Source: Blepharisma japonicum
Lineage: Eukaryota > Ciliophora > Heterotrichea > Heterotrichida > Blepharismidae
Reading direction: 5' to 3'
NCBI GenBank assembly: GCA_949751835.1
Contig: CATKHK010000064.1
Location: 1 to 64,000, forward strand
Length of the DNA stretch: 64,000 bases
Shown: one piece after another, positions 1 through 10,600 of the stretch
Layout: the number at the start of each line of letters is the position of its first letter
Numbering within the stretch: the stretch's first letter is position 1
The notes under the pieces: generated by a model
Told to the model about the DNA's origin: nothing
Seen by the model: only the letters and a program-made list of their open reading frames with translations
The model's database searches: none
Made by a program: the position numbers and the translations under genes

Positions 1-1
1 T

Positions 2-670
2 GTGCCTATTGTTCTCAGTGGACTCGGGACTTTGCTTTCTATTGGGGTTAACCTATCTCCAATTCCATCTCTATTAAAAGCTTCCAAAAGCAAAAATTTA
101 GAGGAAATTTCTCATTTATATCTTATTCTCTCTAATTTGATTCCTTTGATCTGATCTCTTTATGGGCTAAAAAGCAAAATTTGGTTGATCTACATCCCTG
201 CTCAATTGACATTTTTTACTAGTCTTGCATGAATAGCATGATATCACTTCATCAGTAAAAATTCAATTATTTTTATGTTCTGGTATCTTTTATCCATATT
301 TGCTGCATCAATCATTTTTTTAAATTGTTTGACTGTAAATAATTTAGGATTGGCAGCTGCTATTATCAGTTTTGGTGGAATATTTGCACCACTTCAACAA
401 GTTCCTTATGCCTTATTGGAGATGGATCACAAATATATTGATATCAATATAATGGTTTCATGCTTTTTTTGTGGGTTGGTTTGGCTACTGTATGGATATT
501 TTATCAATAATCGCTTTATTATTATACCTAATTCTGTAGGAGCCATATTTTGTTTGCTCCAAATTGGAATATATGCATGAGCAAGAGGGGTTTTGCCTTG
601 CCCCTGCTTAACAAGGATATCAAAATTTCTCACTACATATTATTCTTATGACAAAAATATTATGGTTTAA
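2..670 (+). CDS. SWEET (MtN3/saliva) sugar transporter, 5' truncated
   Basis: The frame is open from the window edge to TAA at 668-670 when TGA is read as Trp (four TGA codons, including 578-580), giving about 222 residues. Two MtN3-type repeats are visible. The first has the LSPIPSLLKASKSKNLEE segment followed by SLYGLKSK. The second has FAPLQQVPYALLEMDHKYID followed by WLLYGYFINN and IIIPNSVGAIFCLLQIGIY. This arrangement (Pro in the first helix, Lys/Asp-rich loop, W-YG, PN..G) is the SWEET signature. SWEETs are seven-helix uniporters of mono- and disaccharides in plasma or vacuolar membranes. Only the first few residues should be missing, because the open frame starts just before the first repeat. 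The family call is firm; the substrate cannot be told. Confidence 0.8.
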
Positions 671-733
671 ATAATATTAATATTTAAAAACTCATAAGAA
701 TCTCAGCAAAAATTATATTTTAATAATGATGGA

Positions 734-3655
734 TTAGCTAATAATTTCGTTTAATGCTGATGTTTCTTCTTCTGTTAGACCTGCATATGTTTTTGATTGA
801 ATCTCTGGACATCTTTGAGAGAAATTTACTAAAATATTTTTGAGGTATTCTTTTAATCCAAAGTTTTCAAACGGCGAATCATAGAGATCTTCAGGCGTCC
901 CATCAAATGGATCATCATCGTCATCATCTTCCTCGTCTTCTGTATTTTTTGTATTTTTTAATTTTTCCACTAATTTTTGGTACTCAGCATTAAATTTATC
1001 ACTATCTATCATAACGGCCGGACCATTTTCTGCATCTTCGTCACTCTCATCTAAATCATTCCATAATTTCAATAGTTTTTTCAAGACAATTGGCATTCCT
1101 TCAGATAAAACTGGGGGCAGATTTTCACAGATAGAAATTAGCGACGATAATCCCAAGATTGCATAGTTTCTAGGCAAATAGTCGTTATATTGATCAGGAT
1201 TTTCAAAGCAGCATCTAAAGACCTCAGCCAAAACGCCGAGCTCTTTCAGAGCTTGCAAAGCTATTATTGGGTTATTCCATAAAGAAATACAAATTACTTC
1301 ACAAGCATGGACTCTGACCTTTTTCTTTAATTTAAGCTTTAACAAAGTAGAAATTTGTTTAACAATTTCTGGAATGAATTGATCTAATGGACCTTTAAGA
1401 TTCTCTAAAAGCGCAATAAGAATTTTACAACCTGTGATTAAATCAGGGTCTTCTGAAGTTTCACCTTTTAATAGATCAAGGCCCATTGTAAGGATTATCG
1501 CAAGGTTTTCAGTGGTAAGTTGTAAATATTTTGCTATGAAATTGGCTATAGGAGAAAATACTTCAAGTGTGTGCTCTAGCGCGTATGCTTTGACATTTCC
1601 CTCCCCTAATAAAGAAGCTCTTAAACATCTAGTAAACGGGAATAGATGTGGCAAAAGGTCCTTTGGCGCATAGTAAAGTAAGCTTGTCAATAAATGGATT
1701 GCCTCTTCAAAGAATTCGCACCCTTTTTCATTCAGACAATAGTCAAAAATAGGTACCAGCAGATATGACATATTCACTAAGTCTTGTGGTCGTTCTTCAA
1801 AGGAGTCAACAATCTTCCCAATTGTGTTTAAAATTGATACGGCAGCCATTGCACTTTCGCCTTCATCTTGTGCTCCTTCTACGCTAGACATCCTAAAGAA
1901 AGTTGCGATCAACAGCTGTGTAAATTCAAGCGCATAAGGAATAATTTCCTTAGAAAATCGTCCTACAATTTCTTCTAAAGCGTCAACAACGTCTTCGCTG
2001 TCAATTTCACTCATCAGCTTTAGGTAGACTTGGAGGATCTCTTTGATTTCGCTTGATACCTTGTCTTGGGAGACATTCCATAATAAGAGTCTAGGCAAGG
2101 CAGTTGCAGCTTCTGTTCTGACTGGAAGATCAGGGTCAAGCATCATTTGGCATATTTTTTGTAGGGCTAAGCCTTGATGTTCTGTGTTTGTAAAAGGAAA
2201 AGAAGCGAATTGGGCATACATCCAACATGCACGGGCTCTTAAAAACCCAACTGGGTTTTCAAATTCTGGTAGCACATATACACTAAGAATATTTTGAATG
2301 TTTTGAGCTAATTCCACATTTTCCTTTAAAATTTGATAGATTGACCCAAGGGCAAGCAAAATCGCTTCTTTGTGTAAAAGTTGAGGACTTGACTGCAGCT
2401 CTGTGCTAACATAATCTAAAAACGTAGGTAAGTACCCTTTTTCACAAATTACTATTAATAAATCAATAGCAGAGCTTTTAGCAGAATAATAAGCTCTTCC
2501 TAAATCACTTTCTTTTCTAGCAAATTCAATAGGATTTTCCTGCCATAGCTCCTCATCAGAAGGATTTCTATAAATAATCGGAATAATTATGTCAGTGATC
2601 AAAGCTGGAATTGCGAATTTTCCATTAGGAGCTGTTGCTGCTTTCATTTGCTCTGCAACATTTTCGAATTTAATACCCTGAGATACATATTTTAATAAAT
2701 AATTTGTGACTATATCTGGAATATAGCAAGATGCTCTCTTATAAAGTAACGGCAAAACCACTGCGAGTAATGGAAGTGCCCACTGACTTTGGAAATGCTG
2801 ACCGACAATTTGATTATGGTCTTTAAGATAAGCTAAATTGAAATATCTGTTGAAAAATCGATGCACTATTTGAGCAGCCCATTTTTTGCACGCCCAATGA
2901 GGGTTTGAATCTCGAAGTTTCTTTTCATCATCATTTACTATAGGTGTTTCCAAGTTTCCTAAATCAATGAGTAAAATCGTTTTGAATTTTGTAAGCCATG
3001 AGTCCAATTGCTGAGTCGATGTCTGGCTTTGTGGAAGCTCAATATAAAAGCTGACCCAGAATATTTGAAGGATTAAATTCATGTATCTAAATGCGTCTAA
3101 ATTGCCTTCGCCCAAAAATGTTCCTAATAGTTGGTCAAGTTTTCCGAAACACCTGTCAATCAGCAGCTTCAGATTTTTTCTTTTTTCATCCATTGCAAAC
3201 TCATATACTTTAGCAATCTGATATATCATAGTAAGGGCAGCATAAATATGGTCAATATCAGAGTTCAAAGCTGCATCAATCTGAACAAGAACTTCTTCCC
3301 ATGGGAAATCTACCTTGGCTATGTTATTAGCAATTTCCTCAAATTGAGATCTGATCTTTTCAGGTATAGAAAACCTTAAGCACTCAATAATATTTGTTCG
3401 TAAAAAGGCTTTATCATTTGGGGGCAATGCAAATTCTCTTTTTGAGTCTTTCCATATTTTTGTAAGGTTTTTGAGAAAGATTACAGCCAGCTGTTTTACC
3501 TCAATGGGGTGCTCGCTTAATGCAATCTTCATTAGTGTAGGGATAAGGCCTGGAGATGTTTGAAAAGAGGCTAGTAAGGTTTGAGCTTGTTTTCTGGCTT
3601 CATTGTCTGGCTGTAAACTAACTCTGAAGGCTTCAATGATAATTGATTCCTCCAT
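734..3655 (-). CDS. Importin-beta family nuclear transport receptor (importin-7/8-like)
   Basis: The protein has 973 residues with no TGA codon. The N-terminus follows the importin-beta N-terminal (IBN) pattern: EAFRVSLQPDNEARKQAQTLL, then HPIEVKQLAVIFLKNLTKIW. The rest is a long solenoid of amphipathic helices (HEAT repeats). Near the C-terminus are two acidic stretches, DESDEDAEN and EDDDDDDPFDGTPEDLYDSPF, like the acidic loop and tail of importin-7/8 and yeast Nmd5/Sxm1. It probably carries ribosomal proteins, histones or signalling proteins through the nuclear pore under RanGTP control. The length (about 970 against about 1040 in human IPO7) fits. The subgroup is inferred from the N-terminus and acidic tail; the family itself is clear. 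The stop is TAA. Confidence 0.82.
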   Translation of the reverse strand: MEESIIIEAFRVSLQPDNEARKQAQTLLASFQTSPGLIPTLMKIALSEHPIEVKQLAVIFLKNLTKIWKDSKREFALPPNDKAFLRTNIIECLRFSIPEKIRSQFEEIANNIAKVDFPWEEVLVQIDAALNSDIDHIYAALTMIYQIAKVYEFAMDEKRKNLKLLIDRCFGKLDQLLGTFLGEGNLDAFRYMNLILQIFWVSFYIELPQSQTSTQQLDSWLTKFKTILLIDLGNLETPIVNDDEKKLRDSNPHWACKKWAAQIVHRFFNRYFNLAYLKDHNQIVGQHFQSQWALPLLAVVLPLLYKRASCYIPDIVTNYLLKYVSQGIKFENVAEQMKAATAPNGKFAIPALITDIIIPIIYRNPSDEELWQENPIEFARKESDLGRAYYSAKSSAIDLLIVICEKGYLPTFLDYVSTELQSSPQLLHKEAILLALGSIYQILKENVELAQNIQNILSVYVLPEFENPVGFLRARACWMYAQFASFPFTNTEHQGLALQKICQMMLDPDLPVRTEAATALPRLLLWNVSQDKVSSEIKEILQVYLKLMSEIDSEDVVDALEEIVGRFSKEIIPYALEFTQLLIATFFRMSSVEGAQDEGESAMAAVSILNTIGKIVDSFEERPQDLVNMSYLLVPIFDYCLNEKGCEFFEEAIHLLTSLLYYAPKDLLPHLFPFTRCLRASLLGEGNVKAYALEHTLEVFSPIANFIAKYLQLTTENLAIILTMGLDLLKGETSEDPDLITGCKILIALLENLKGPLDQFIPEIVKQISTLLKLKLKKKVRVHACEVICISLWNNPIIALQALKELGVLAEVFRCCFENPDQYNDYLPRNYAILGLSSLISICENLPPVLSEGMPIVLKKLLKLWNDLDESDEDAENGPAVMIDSDKFNAEYQKLVEKLKNTKNTEDEEDDDDDDPFDGTPEDLYDSPFENFGLKEYLKNILVNFSQRCPEIQSKTYAGLTEEETSALNEIIS

Positions 3656-3746
3656 TCCTTAATTTATTTTAATATTGAAATGGCCATAGCTTTACATTAA
3701 AGTTACGTAAAGTATAAATAGATACAAATAAGATGAGTGCTAACAA

Positions 3747-3817
3747 GCATTAGTAGTTTAGGGGTAGAATGTGACGTTGCCATCGTTACGACCCGGGTTC
3801 GAATCCCGGCTGATGCA
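3747..3817 (+). tRNA. tRNA-Gly (GCC)
   Basis: A 71-nt cloverleaf can be drawn by eye. The acceptor stem is GCATTAG with CTGATGC, and the D arm contains TTTAGGGGTAGAA. The anticodon stem is TGACG/CGTTA around loop TTGCCAT, so the anticodon is GCC. The T arm is CCCGG-GTTCGAAT-CCCGG. There is no intron and no encoded CCA. A run of six T follows directly (3818-3823 region), as expected for a Pol III terminator. The internal A box (TAGTTTAGGGG) and B box (GGGTTCGAATCCC) are both present. It lies between the importin gene, which points away, and the V-ATPase gene. Confidence 0.95.
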
Positions 3818-4097
3818 TTTTTTCATTTGATATATTTTTTAGGCTTAAAAGCTATTTAATTTAAGTTCATAATTAACAGATTTAGAAGACTTAGTCTTAT
3901 AAAATAGGATCATTTTTTAATTATTATCATATAATTTTTATTACAAATAAAAGCCAAATAAATGATAAATATGAAAGCTACTAAAAAGAGCAATAATTTG
4001 CCTTAGTTTTGTTATTATTATGAACTAAACATGCTTTTAAATGAACAACTTCTATGGTAAAATTGAGCATTCTTATAAATATTCTATTATAAAAATA

Positions 4098-4655
4098 ATG
4101 TCGGCTGAAGACGTTTACAATTTCAGTACCTACCAAACCTGGGCAGATCTCCTTTCATATATCAGTCCATATTCTTGGGCCTATGTGGGTCTCGGCCTTG
4201 GTTTAGGCTTATCAATTGTAGGAGCAGCTTGGGGCATTTTTATCACTGGATCCTCTTTGGTAGGTGCTGCTGTTAAAGCTCCAAGAATAAAGTCCAAGAA
4301 CTTGATTTCAATCATTTTCTGTGAAGCCGTCGCAATCTATGGTGTGATTATTGCTATTATACTTGAAGGAAAGGTCTCCAAGGTAGGGGAATCTCATTGG
4401 ACTGAAACAGAGACCCTCAATGATGCGCTTTATGCAGCATTTGCAGTGTTTGGAGCTGGCTTGTCAGTGGGATTAAGTAACCTGGTTTGTGGAGTTTGTG
4501 TAGGAATCACTGGCAGTGGCTGCGCTTTAGCTGATGCAATGACTCCAGAAACATTTGTGAAGATTCTAATTGTGGAAATTTTTGGTTCTGCTATTGGGCT
4601 GTTTGGTGTGATTGTGGGGATTATTCAGATAGGAAATAACAGCTTCCCAAGCTAA
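4098..4655 (+). CDS. ATP6V0B: V-type H+-ATPase proteolipid subunit c''
   Basis: From the ATG at 4098 the protein has 185 residues, MSAEDVYNF onward. An in-frame ATG at 4041 would add 19 unconserved residues, so I prefer 4098. It has four to five hydrophobic helices in two related halves, with the proteolipid pattern [18 protein letters not shown] and later [16 protein letters not shown]. The acidic residue essential for proton transport is Glu76 ([10 protein letters not shown]). A second Glu sits in the equivalent helix of the C-terminal half ([12 protein letters not shown]). The N-terminal extra segment and length match Vma16/ATP6V0B rather than the 16-kDa c subunit. It forms part of the V0 rotor that acidifies vacuoles and contractile vacuole membranes. 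Confidence 0.88.
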   Translation: MSAEDVYNFSTYQTWADLLSYISPYSWAYVGLGLGLGLSIVGAAWGIFITGSSLVGAAVKAPRIKSKNLISIIFCEAVAIYGVIIAIILEGKVSKVGESHWTETETLNDALYAAFAVFGAGLSVGLSNLVCGVCVGITGSGCALADAMTPETFVKILIVEIFGSAIGLFGVIVGIIQIGNNSFPS

Positions 4656-5000
4656 ATTAGATAAAACTAGTTATTAAGCGATAATAAATTATGCAGGTCT
4701 TTTAGATTATCTAAAAGTCGAGGATTTTTTAAAGTTAAGATATCTATTTTCGCAACTAAGATGTAGCATTATTGTTGTAGAAATGTTTCAGCAAGAAAAA
4801 TTGATTATTTATCATCTATCAAAAGTTATTTGTCACATAAATAATGCTATAAGACTGTGGCTATAAAAGACTTGATTCGATTTAAATCGCATCTTTAAGG
4901 ATAATTTGTTTTGCATAATAAATTGTAAAAGCAAATATTTGTGAATGAATCAAGCGAATCTACTAAAATGAATAAGATAAGCATGTATAATTTTAACTGT
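4656..5000. other. Intergenic, 3'-to-3' region
   Basis: AT-rich sequence between the convergent V-ATPase c'' and SSNA1 genes. I see no open frame of note, no tRNA and no clear repeat; it probably holds both 3' ends. Confidence 0.5.
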
Positions 5001-5312
5001 TTATTGTTTAAATTTCCTAGATAAATTACTGGATTCGTGCTCTAATGCAGTAAGAAGCTTATCAGTGTTTGTTAAGAGTTTTGCATAAGCATTTTCACTT
5101 TCTCTAATAGTTTCGTTAAATCGCTGGAGTGTTGCTTCTTTTTCATCTAATTCACTCTTAGATCTTAAAAACTCATTTCTTAATCTTGCAAGTTCAGCTT
5201 CTAGCTGGCTATTTCTTGCCCTTTCTTGAAGAATCACTCCATTAAGAGAATCTCTTTCTCTCCTCATTGAATCCAACTTATTTTTCAGCCTTGTTAATGG
5301 GTCACTATCCAT
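5001..5312 (-). CDS. SSNA1: SSNA1/NA14/DIP13-like microtubule-branching basal-body protein
   Basis: The protein has 103 residues from the first ATG (complement of 5310-5312) and is a continuous coiled coil. The C-terminal half, FNETIRESENAYAKLLTNTD followed by KLLTALEHESSNLSRK, aligns residue by residue with human SSNA1 ([20 protein letters not shown], then LLSVLKREAGNLTK, recalled from memory). The length matches the family (about 105-120 residues). SSNA1/DIP13 self-assembles into fibrils on microtubules, sits at centrioles and basal bodies, and is needed for cilia and cell division in algae and animals. A heterotrich carries very many basal bodies, so presence is expected. The only alternative is another short coiled-coil protein, but the C-terminal motif is specific. 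Confidence 0.78.
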   Translation of the reverse strand: MDSDPLTRLKNKLDSMRRERDSLNGVILQERARNSQLEAELARLRNEFLRSKSELDEKEATLQRFNETIRESENAYAKLLTNTDKLLTALEHESSNLSRKFKQ

Positions 5313-5604
5313 ATTGCTAAATTGTAATAAAGTCAATTATTTTTTTTAAATCCATAAACTATAAAATTAATTAATGAAATACCTAGTTTTATTCATCATT
5401 TCAAATTAGATTAAAATGAAATAAATCAAATTTATCAAATCCCGAATATACGATTTACTTCTCTTTAGGCAATTTAATTCTAGATATATTTCAACTAAAA
5501 ATTCATCCACTGTTATCATGGCTGAAGCATTATAATAACAATTATAAAAGCTTTTTTCCACTTCTTTGAAGAAATTAGTGTGATCAAACTCGTTAATTTA
5601 AAAT

Positions 5605-6993
5605 ATGGGCTGTAACTCAAGCAGTGCAGAAAACCCACGAAAATCAGAAAGAACAATAGATGCTTTAACATCTAAACCACCCAATAACTTCAAATCAAAT
5701 TTAGAGCGTGCACCGACGGGCTCATATTCTTTTGTGATTCCTCAAAACAATGTAAAAGTAAACTGTGCACCTTCATTCACAACGAAAGCTGATAAAGTAA
5801 ACCGAACCACACTTTTGAGCTTGAAGTCAGAAAGCGAAAGCGACGGTCCAGAAAAATCATCCAAAACACATGGCTTAGACCATTTTCGAAAGAAAACGCA
5901 AGATGTCAAAACTTATCTGAAAAGGCTATTAAAAAAAGCTGAAGGTCTAGACGATTTGATAGAGAACCTTTCAAAATCACCTAGAAATTTATTAAATTCC
6001 AGCGTTTTTGAAGCTCCACTTGTCGAAAACAGCCAAGAAGAAGGAAAAAGCAAGAAAAGTAATGATTTGTTCTTAGTTCTGGAAGAGCTAGTTGAGATTG
6101 ACTCGTCAATTAATACGCTGAATAAGCGATTCACAATGATAAGTGGAAAGGTCAATAAACTGCTGATGAGCAACGATAAAACAGCAGACAAAACAGCAGA
6201 TAAAGAAGAAACAACTGAAAAGACCAAAAAAATAGAAAATGAACGAAAAACGACTAACGAAAATTTAGATGATATTAAGAAAGAAAACGTAAAAAATTTT
6301 GAAAAACTGGAAAAAGCAGAAGAAGAAAACTTGAAAGGACTAAATGAAGAATCTATGCTTTGTGATATGAGCATTTCAAATATTCTTGCTAGTGGCTTAG
6401 ATGCTACTATGAATGAAATTGAAGAAAAGGCAGAAGAAAATGATATAAAATTTGGAATTGCAAATAGTGAGCTAGATGAAAGCATGAGCCAAGCAGGAGA
6501 GGATCCATCAGTTCATAATATTTCTTTTAACTCTGCTCCTGATATGATTAGTAAATCGAGAGTTATCGCAACTAAACTCTTCAAAGTTACTACAAAGCAG
6601 CCAGAAAAATCAAAATTCCCAACGAAAACAAATCTTGCGATTGACCCTCTTGCTGGCTATAAAGTGCAAAGCCAGCCAATCAGCACTCCAAATAACTTGA
6701 AATTGCCTTCAGAAGCGGGAAAAATTGCTCCATTTTATAGCCCTGCGAATGGCAAAGTTGTAGAACAGCCAAGATTTTTCCAGACCAATCAAAGTGGGAA
6801 ATCTTCTGGGCGAAATTCTCAAATAAAATCAAGAGCATCTGAAGAGCAAACTAATTTGGGTGCATTAAATTCGTTAAAAAAGAAAGTTGAAGTAGAGATT
6901 GATTCAAAGTCGAAATCTCGAATCCAAAGAGCAAGCTTCAACAACATAGCGAACCATTTGAGATCTTTTTCAAATAATGATCATTTGAACTAA
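5605..6993 (+). CDS. Unknown protein with N-myristoylation/palmitoylation motif
   Basis: The protein has 462 residues and ends at TAA; I do not recognise the family. It begins MGCNSSSAE: Gly2 with Ser at positions 5-6 fits the N-myristoyltransferase consensus and Cys3 is a likely palmitoylation site, so membrane anchoring is probable. The rest is polar and Lys/Glu/Ser-rich. A short coiled-coil stretch lies near residues 90-130 (KKTQDVKTYLKRLLKKAEGL), and a strongly charged EK-rich region near 190-240 includes a direct repeat of DKTA. It has no Trp and no transmembrane segment. The gene at 10601 starts with the same six residues but is otherwise different. Confidence 0.6.
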   Translation: MGCNSSSAENPRKSERTIDALTSKPPNNFKSNLERAPTGSYSFVIPQNNVKVNCAPSFTTKADKVNRTTLLSLKSESESDGPEKSSKTHGLDHFRKKTQDVKTYLKRLLKKAEGLDDLIENLSKSPRNLLNSSVFEAPLVENSQEEGKSKKSNDLFLVLEELVEIDSSINTLNKRFTMISGKVNKLLMSNDKTADKTADKEETTEKTKKIENERKTTNENLDDIKKENVKNFEKLEKAEEENLKGLNEESMLCDMSISNILASGLDATMNEIEEKAEENDIKFGIANSELDESMSQAGEDPSVHNISFNSAPDMISKSRVIATKLFKVTTKQPEKSKFPTKTNLAIDPLAGYKVQSQPISTPNNLKLPSEAGKIAPFYSPANGKVVEQPRFFQTNQSGKSSGRNSQIKSRASEEQTNLGALNSLKKKVEVEIDSKSKSRIQRASFNNIANHLRSFSNNDHLN

Positions 6994-7204
6994 TAATCCT
7001 ACATATCCTAATATTTTATAATTTAAATTATTAACTTGAAAATTAATTTTTCAATTAATTGCTTTTATTAAAATTCTTATTCCTTAGACCTTTTAAATGT
7101 TATTTTTTTACTACAAAGTTTAATTGACTCTTGTTAGGCAATAATTATTCTATTGAAAACCAAATTTCCAAAATCTCTTCTAACGTTATTCTAATTATTT
7201 AAAT

Positions 7205-8140
7205 ATGAAACATTTGTTTCAAATCAAAGAGCAGAATAGGGACGCAGGATCCTCAAAATCCAGGATATCGGAACTTGAAGAGGAACTAAGGCAGGCACAC
7301 GAAGCACTTGACCGCGTCCAGCAAGAAAAAGCCTCAGAAGATTCAGAAAGCGAGCTTAAAGACACCAAAGCCAAACTCCGCATCATAACAACAAAATTTG
7401 CAAATGTAAGAAAAGAGCGGGACACATTGAAGAAAGAAAACCGTTCCTTGCAAAGCGAAATCCTGGAGCTCCAATCTAACATGCGGCAGATGGTTCCTGG
7501 CTATCACAACATTTCAGCCTCATTTCCAATGCTCAATGAGATCACTGACATCTGCTCTCAATTTTACAAATGTGACTGCCAAGATGTATTTTTCGAAGTT
7601 CTAGGCCCTGAATTATCAATGGAAGGTATCGTTTACTACTTCAGGACTTCTTTTTCCCGAGTAAATGACCTTGTAAAAGCTTATTTTACTCCAGCCGAAG
7701 AAACACTCAAGCGTGTCATTGGCATTGAGACCCTTGAAGGGCCAATCATGAACGTCTTGAGAAAAAGCTACCAAGTTTCTTGAAAGAAAATTTACCAACA
7801 ATGCGTAGTTACCAGCTCACTTCAAAAAATCGTAGAAGACATCCAAAGAGTGCTAAGACTTGGAGACAATTCACAGTCAACGAACACACAAATTTTCAAT
7901 TTCATGCAGAAGTTAAGTGAGTTATTATTTACTTTTTGGATCCATGACCCTCCAGTTAAATGTGGATGGGATACAGTTGGGAAACAAGTCGAATTCAGCT
8001 CACTACTTCATGATGCACTAGATGGATTTATAAGGCCAGGCGATCAATGCATAATAGTGATTCCTCCTGTACAGAAGTCCAGTGGAGAGGTGCTTGTAAG
8101 GTCTGGAGTTCTTCATGTAGATTATGAGATGAACATTTAA
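7205..8140 (+). CDS. Unknown coiled-coil protein with conserved-looking C-terminal domain
   Basis: The gene is read through one TGA (7781-7783, Trp) to TAA at 8138-8140, giving 311 residues. Residues 1-100 are a heptad-rich coiled coil (ISELEEELRQAHEALDRVQQ and following). Residues from about 105 form a globular, mostly helical domain with several aromatics and cysteines (ICSQFYKCDCQDVFFEVLG; WIHDPPVKCGWDTVGKQVEF), ending in a probable beta-rich segment (GDQCIIVIPPVQKSSGEVLV). I cannot assign a family. The layout suggests a cytoskeletal or ciliary scaffold protein, which is inference only. Reading TGA as a stop would cut the globular domain in half. Confidence 0.65.
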
Positions 8141-8170
8141 TATTTTTATTTGAATATCTTAACTTAGATA

Positions 8171-8473
8171 TTAAAGTCTACCAAAGTCTACTTGGTTGTC
8201 TGTCTTGAAGCGATGAATGCAATCGTGAAGTCTCAGCATTTCATTCCTGCAGTCGCTGTGGTGTTTCTCATCACATTTAATAAAAGCACGTACAAAATCA
8301 GGACAAAATTCTTTTGCGAGATCAGCGTCATGGGAAATCTGGGCATTTCTTTCCCGAGTGTAGTAAATCCATGCTAATCCGAGAGCTGCAATCAAAGAAC
8401 CAACGGTGCCGGCTCTGCCTTCAGAACGTAGTAATTTGGCTCTCAGAGAGAACTTGCGTAAATTTTCAGCCAT
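8171..8473 (-). CDS. Twin CX9C mitochondrial-type membrane protein
   Basis: The protein has 100 residues. A short hydrophobic segment (VGSLIAALGLAWIYY, about residues 24-38) follows a basic N-terminus (LRKFSLRAKLLRSEGR). The C-terminal half then contains a twin CX9C pair: C-PDFVRAFIK-C and C-RNEMLRLHD-C. Twin CX9C helical hairpins are oxidised by Mia40 in the mitochondrial intermembrane space and occur in assembly factors and accessory subunits of respiratory complexes. A single membrane anchor plus CX9C pair suggests an accessory subunit of complex I, complex IV or ATP synthase, as seen in the enlarged ciliate complexes. The exact complex cannot be told. Confidence 0.7.
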   Translation of the reverse strand: MAENLRKFSLRAKLLRSEGRAGTVGSLIAALGLAWIYYTRERNAQISHDADLAKEFCPDFVRAFIKCDEKHHSDCRNEMLRLHDCIHRFKTDNQVDFGRL

Positions 8474-8665
8474 TATTTATAAAAGGAAGATAGAGAGTTT
8501 AAATCGGAGATAAACTAATTGATGATAAGATAATCTGGACAAGAAATAGAGGCAGCGATAATTAGCAAAATAAAAATAACGATTTTATAGGAAATGGCTT
8601 TTGATGTTTTAAATATGAATAATTCATAAATTTACTATAAATAAGCTTAAATTAAATGATTAGTA

Positions 8666-9970
8666 TTATTTTGGATATGGCTGCTGATTCATATAAGGGT
8701 TCATCATCATTCCAGTCATAAATTGATTATATGCCATCATTGCAGCCATAGGGTTATTCATCGGATTTATAGGGTTCATCGGGTTCATCCCAGCCATAGT
8801 ATTCATCGCTGGGGTTTGTTGAGGTCTGTTTGTCAATAATTGGTTTAAAGGTACATTAGGTACATTTGGATTATTAATTGTGATAGGCTTATTCGCTTCT
8901 TGGATTTTTCTTGCAACGGCAGGGGAGTATCCATCGCCTAAATGCAAGTTATCTAGATCAATAAAATGATCAAAATCTGGCTTCTGTTCTGGCTGAGACT
9001 GTATTAATGGCTGCGGTGATGATTGCTCTTGAGGAGAGCTCTGTTGGAACCCAAAAGGACTTTCTTCCGTAGAAGGATCAGATTCAAAAGGATTACTAGA
9101 CATTGAATAAGGGTTTCCTAATGGATTTTGATTTGCTGAAGACTGTAAAGGTTTAGTAAATAAATCATCAGGAAGGGAACTTTGAACAGGAGGGGCATCA
9201 AATAAATCAAGAGGCTTAGGTGGTGGAGGCTCCACTTTAGCTTGTGGCTTAGGTTCTTGCTGCTTAGGTGGAGATGGGACTGAAAGGCGTTCATTCTTTT
9301 GAAGAATTGATACTCTTGGTAATGGTTCTGGCGACTGTCTTCTTTGTGATTTATATTTTGGGTAATTACCATATTCATCTTCTTCTCGTTCCCTCCTCTC
9401 CAATCTTTTATTTCCTTCCCATTCAGCTTTAAACTGATCAATTCTGGAAGGTCTATAATCCTCAGGCTCTTCAGCTTTTTCTCATCTAGAAGGTGCTTTA
9501 TAAGTATTTATATTATAATCAGTGTTGGCCCCATACAGCTCACTATTCTCACCTCTTGATCTATACTGTTCACCCCAATTTCCTCTGGAATACGTATCAT
9601 CACTCGGTGCTCTATTTCCATATCCGCCGGTAAAATCAGATTTTGATCGGTTTCTCATCAGAGCAGCCTCAAATGAAATATTGTCACATCGGAGGTCAAA
9701 AACATTGTCCTCTATTTCAAATAGTAGTAAACTGTGACTGCCTATTCGCAGAGGGTAGCTACCATATAAAGATGATGATCTTTTGGCTTCTATTTTGATG
9801 TCTCCATTTAAGAGAATCTTTCTTTTTCCAGATATCTTGCTTACAAATAAGTCTATTACGTGCTCTTTGCCATCAAGCTCAAATTTCCACATGAAGCGCT
9901 TTTTTGAGCTTTTTATGTGTTTTCCTACGTTTAAGGTTTCGAACAGAAGTGGATTGAAGTTTCTCGCCAT
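8666..9970 (-). CDS. FAIM-like N-terminal domain protein with clathrin-adaptor motifs
   Basis: The gene is read through one TGA (complement of 9482-9484, Trp163), giving 434 residues. Residues about 20-115 are beta-rich (RFMWKFELDGKEHVIDLF, SGKRKILLNG) and resemble the FAIM beta-sandwich (H.IE....SGKR..Y.DG); this is a moderate-strength guess. The remainder is disordered and Gln/Pro/Asn-rich and carries short motifs used by endocytic adaptors: DLF twice (LDLFDAPP, DDLFTKP), NPF (SSNPFESD) and a clathrin-box-like FIDLDNL. The C-terminus is Met/Asn-rich. I infer a vesicle-coat accessory protein, although there is no ENTH or ANTH domain. The stop is TAA at 8666-8668. Confidence 0.6.
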
Positions 9971-10600
9971 TTATTATCAGTTTTTCTGAGTTTCATGAGG
10001 AGATTTTATTTATATTAAAAATATTGAAATATTAAAGTCATGGAGGAAATATATTTAGTAAAGCTATGGGAGACAAATAATTGATAGACAAGTATGCTTG
10101 CTTTTTAATTTATTTTTATTAATGAATATAATAATAAAAATGTTTAATGAAATTGAAACTATAGTAATTTAAATTGAATAATTTTCTTTTCAATTTCCTT
10201 TGTAAAGATTAATAAAACTTTCTTGCTATAAAAATTGAATAGAAAATTAGTCTTTATTTTATAATTATTATACATAAATCAAATCAACAATTTTCCAAAT
10301 AAACTTGGATCTTACCATGGCTAAAAATATAAATTTATTTATTTCATAGAGTCTTAAGACTTAATTATCAGCAATAATATCAAAAGCTAACATTTTCCTC
10401 TCAAAAACTCACTTCAATATTTTTTCTGATATCCCATCCATTTTTTTATATATTTCTTACCAGAGAATTCTAATAGTTTAAATGGTTTAACCTTGCAAAT
10501 TATCTATCTTGAACCGTCCACATCTTTTAAGGCCTAATTTCAGCATATTTAATAGATATCTTAAATTTCTGAAAATTTAATGGGATATAATAATTAAATT
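9971..10600. other. Intergenic, divergent promoter region
   Basis: 630 bp of AT-rich sequence between two genes transcribed away from each other. All frames contain many TAA/TAG codons. I see nothing beyond A/T runs; it presumably contains both promoters. Confidence 0.5.

Noticed and set aside
5913-6485. 190-codon Ser/Phe-rich minus-strand open frame
   Set aside because: It is the antisense shadow of the charged coding region of the 5605 gene; composition (Ser/Phe from Lys/Glu codons) is typical of a shadow.
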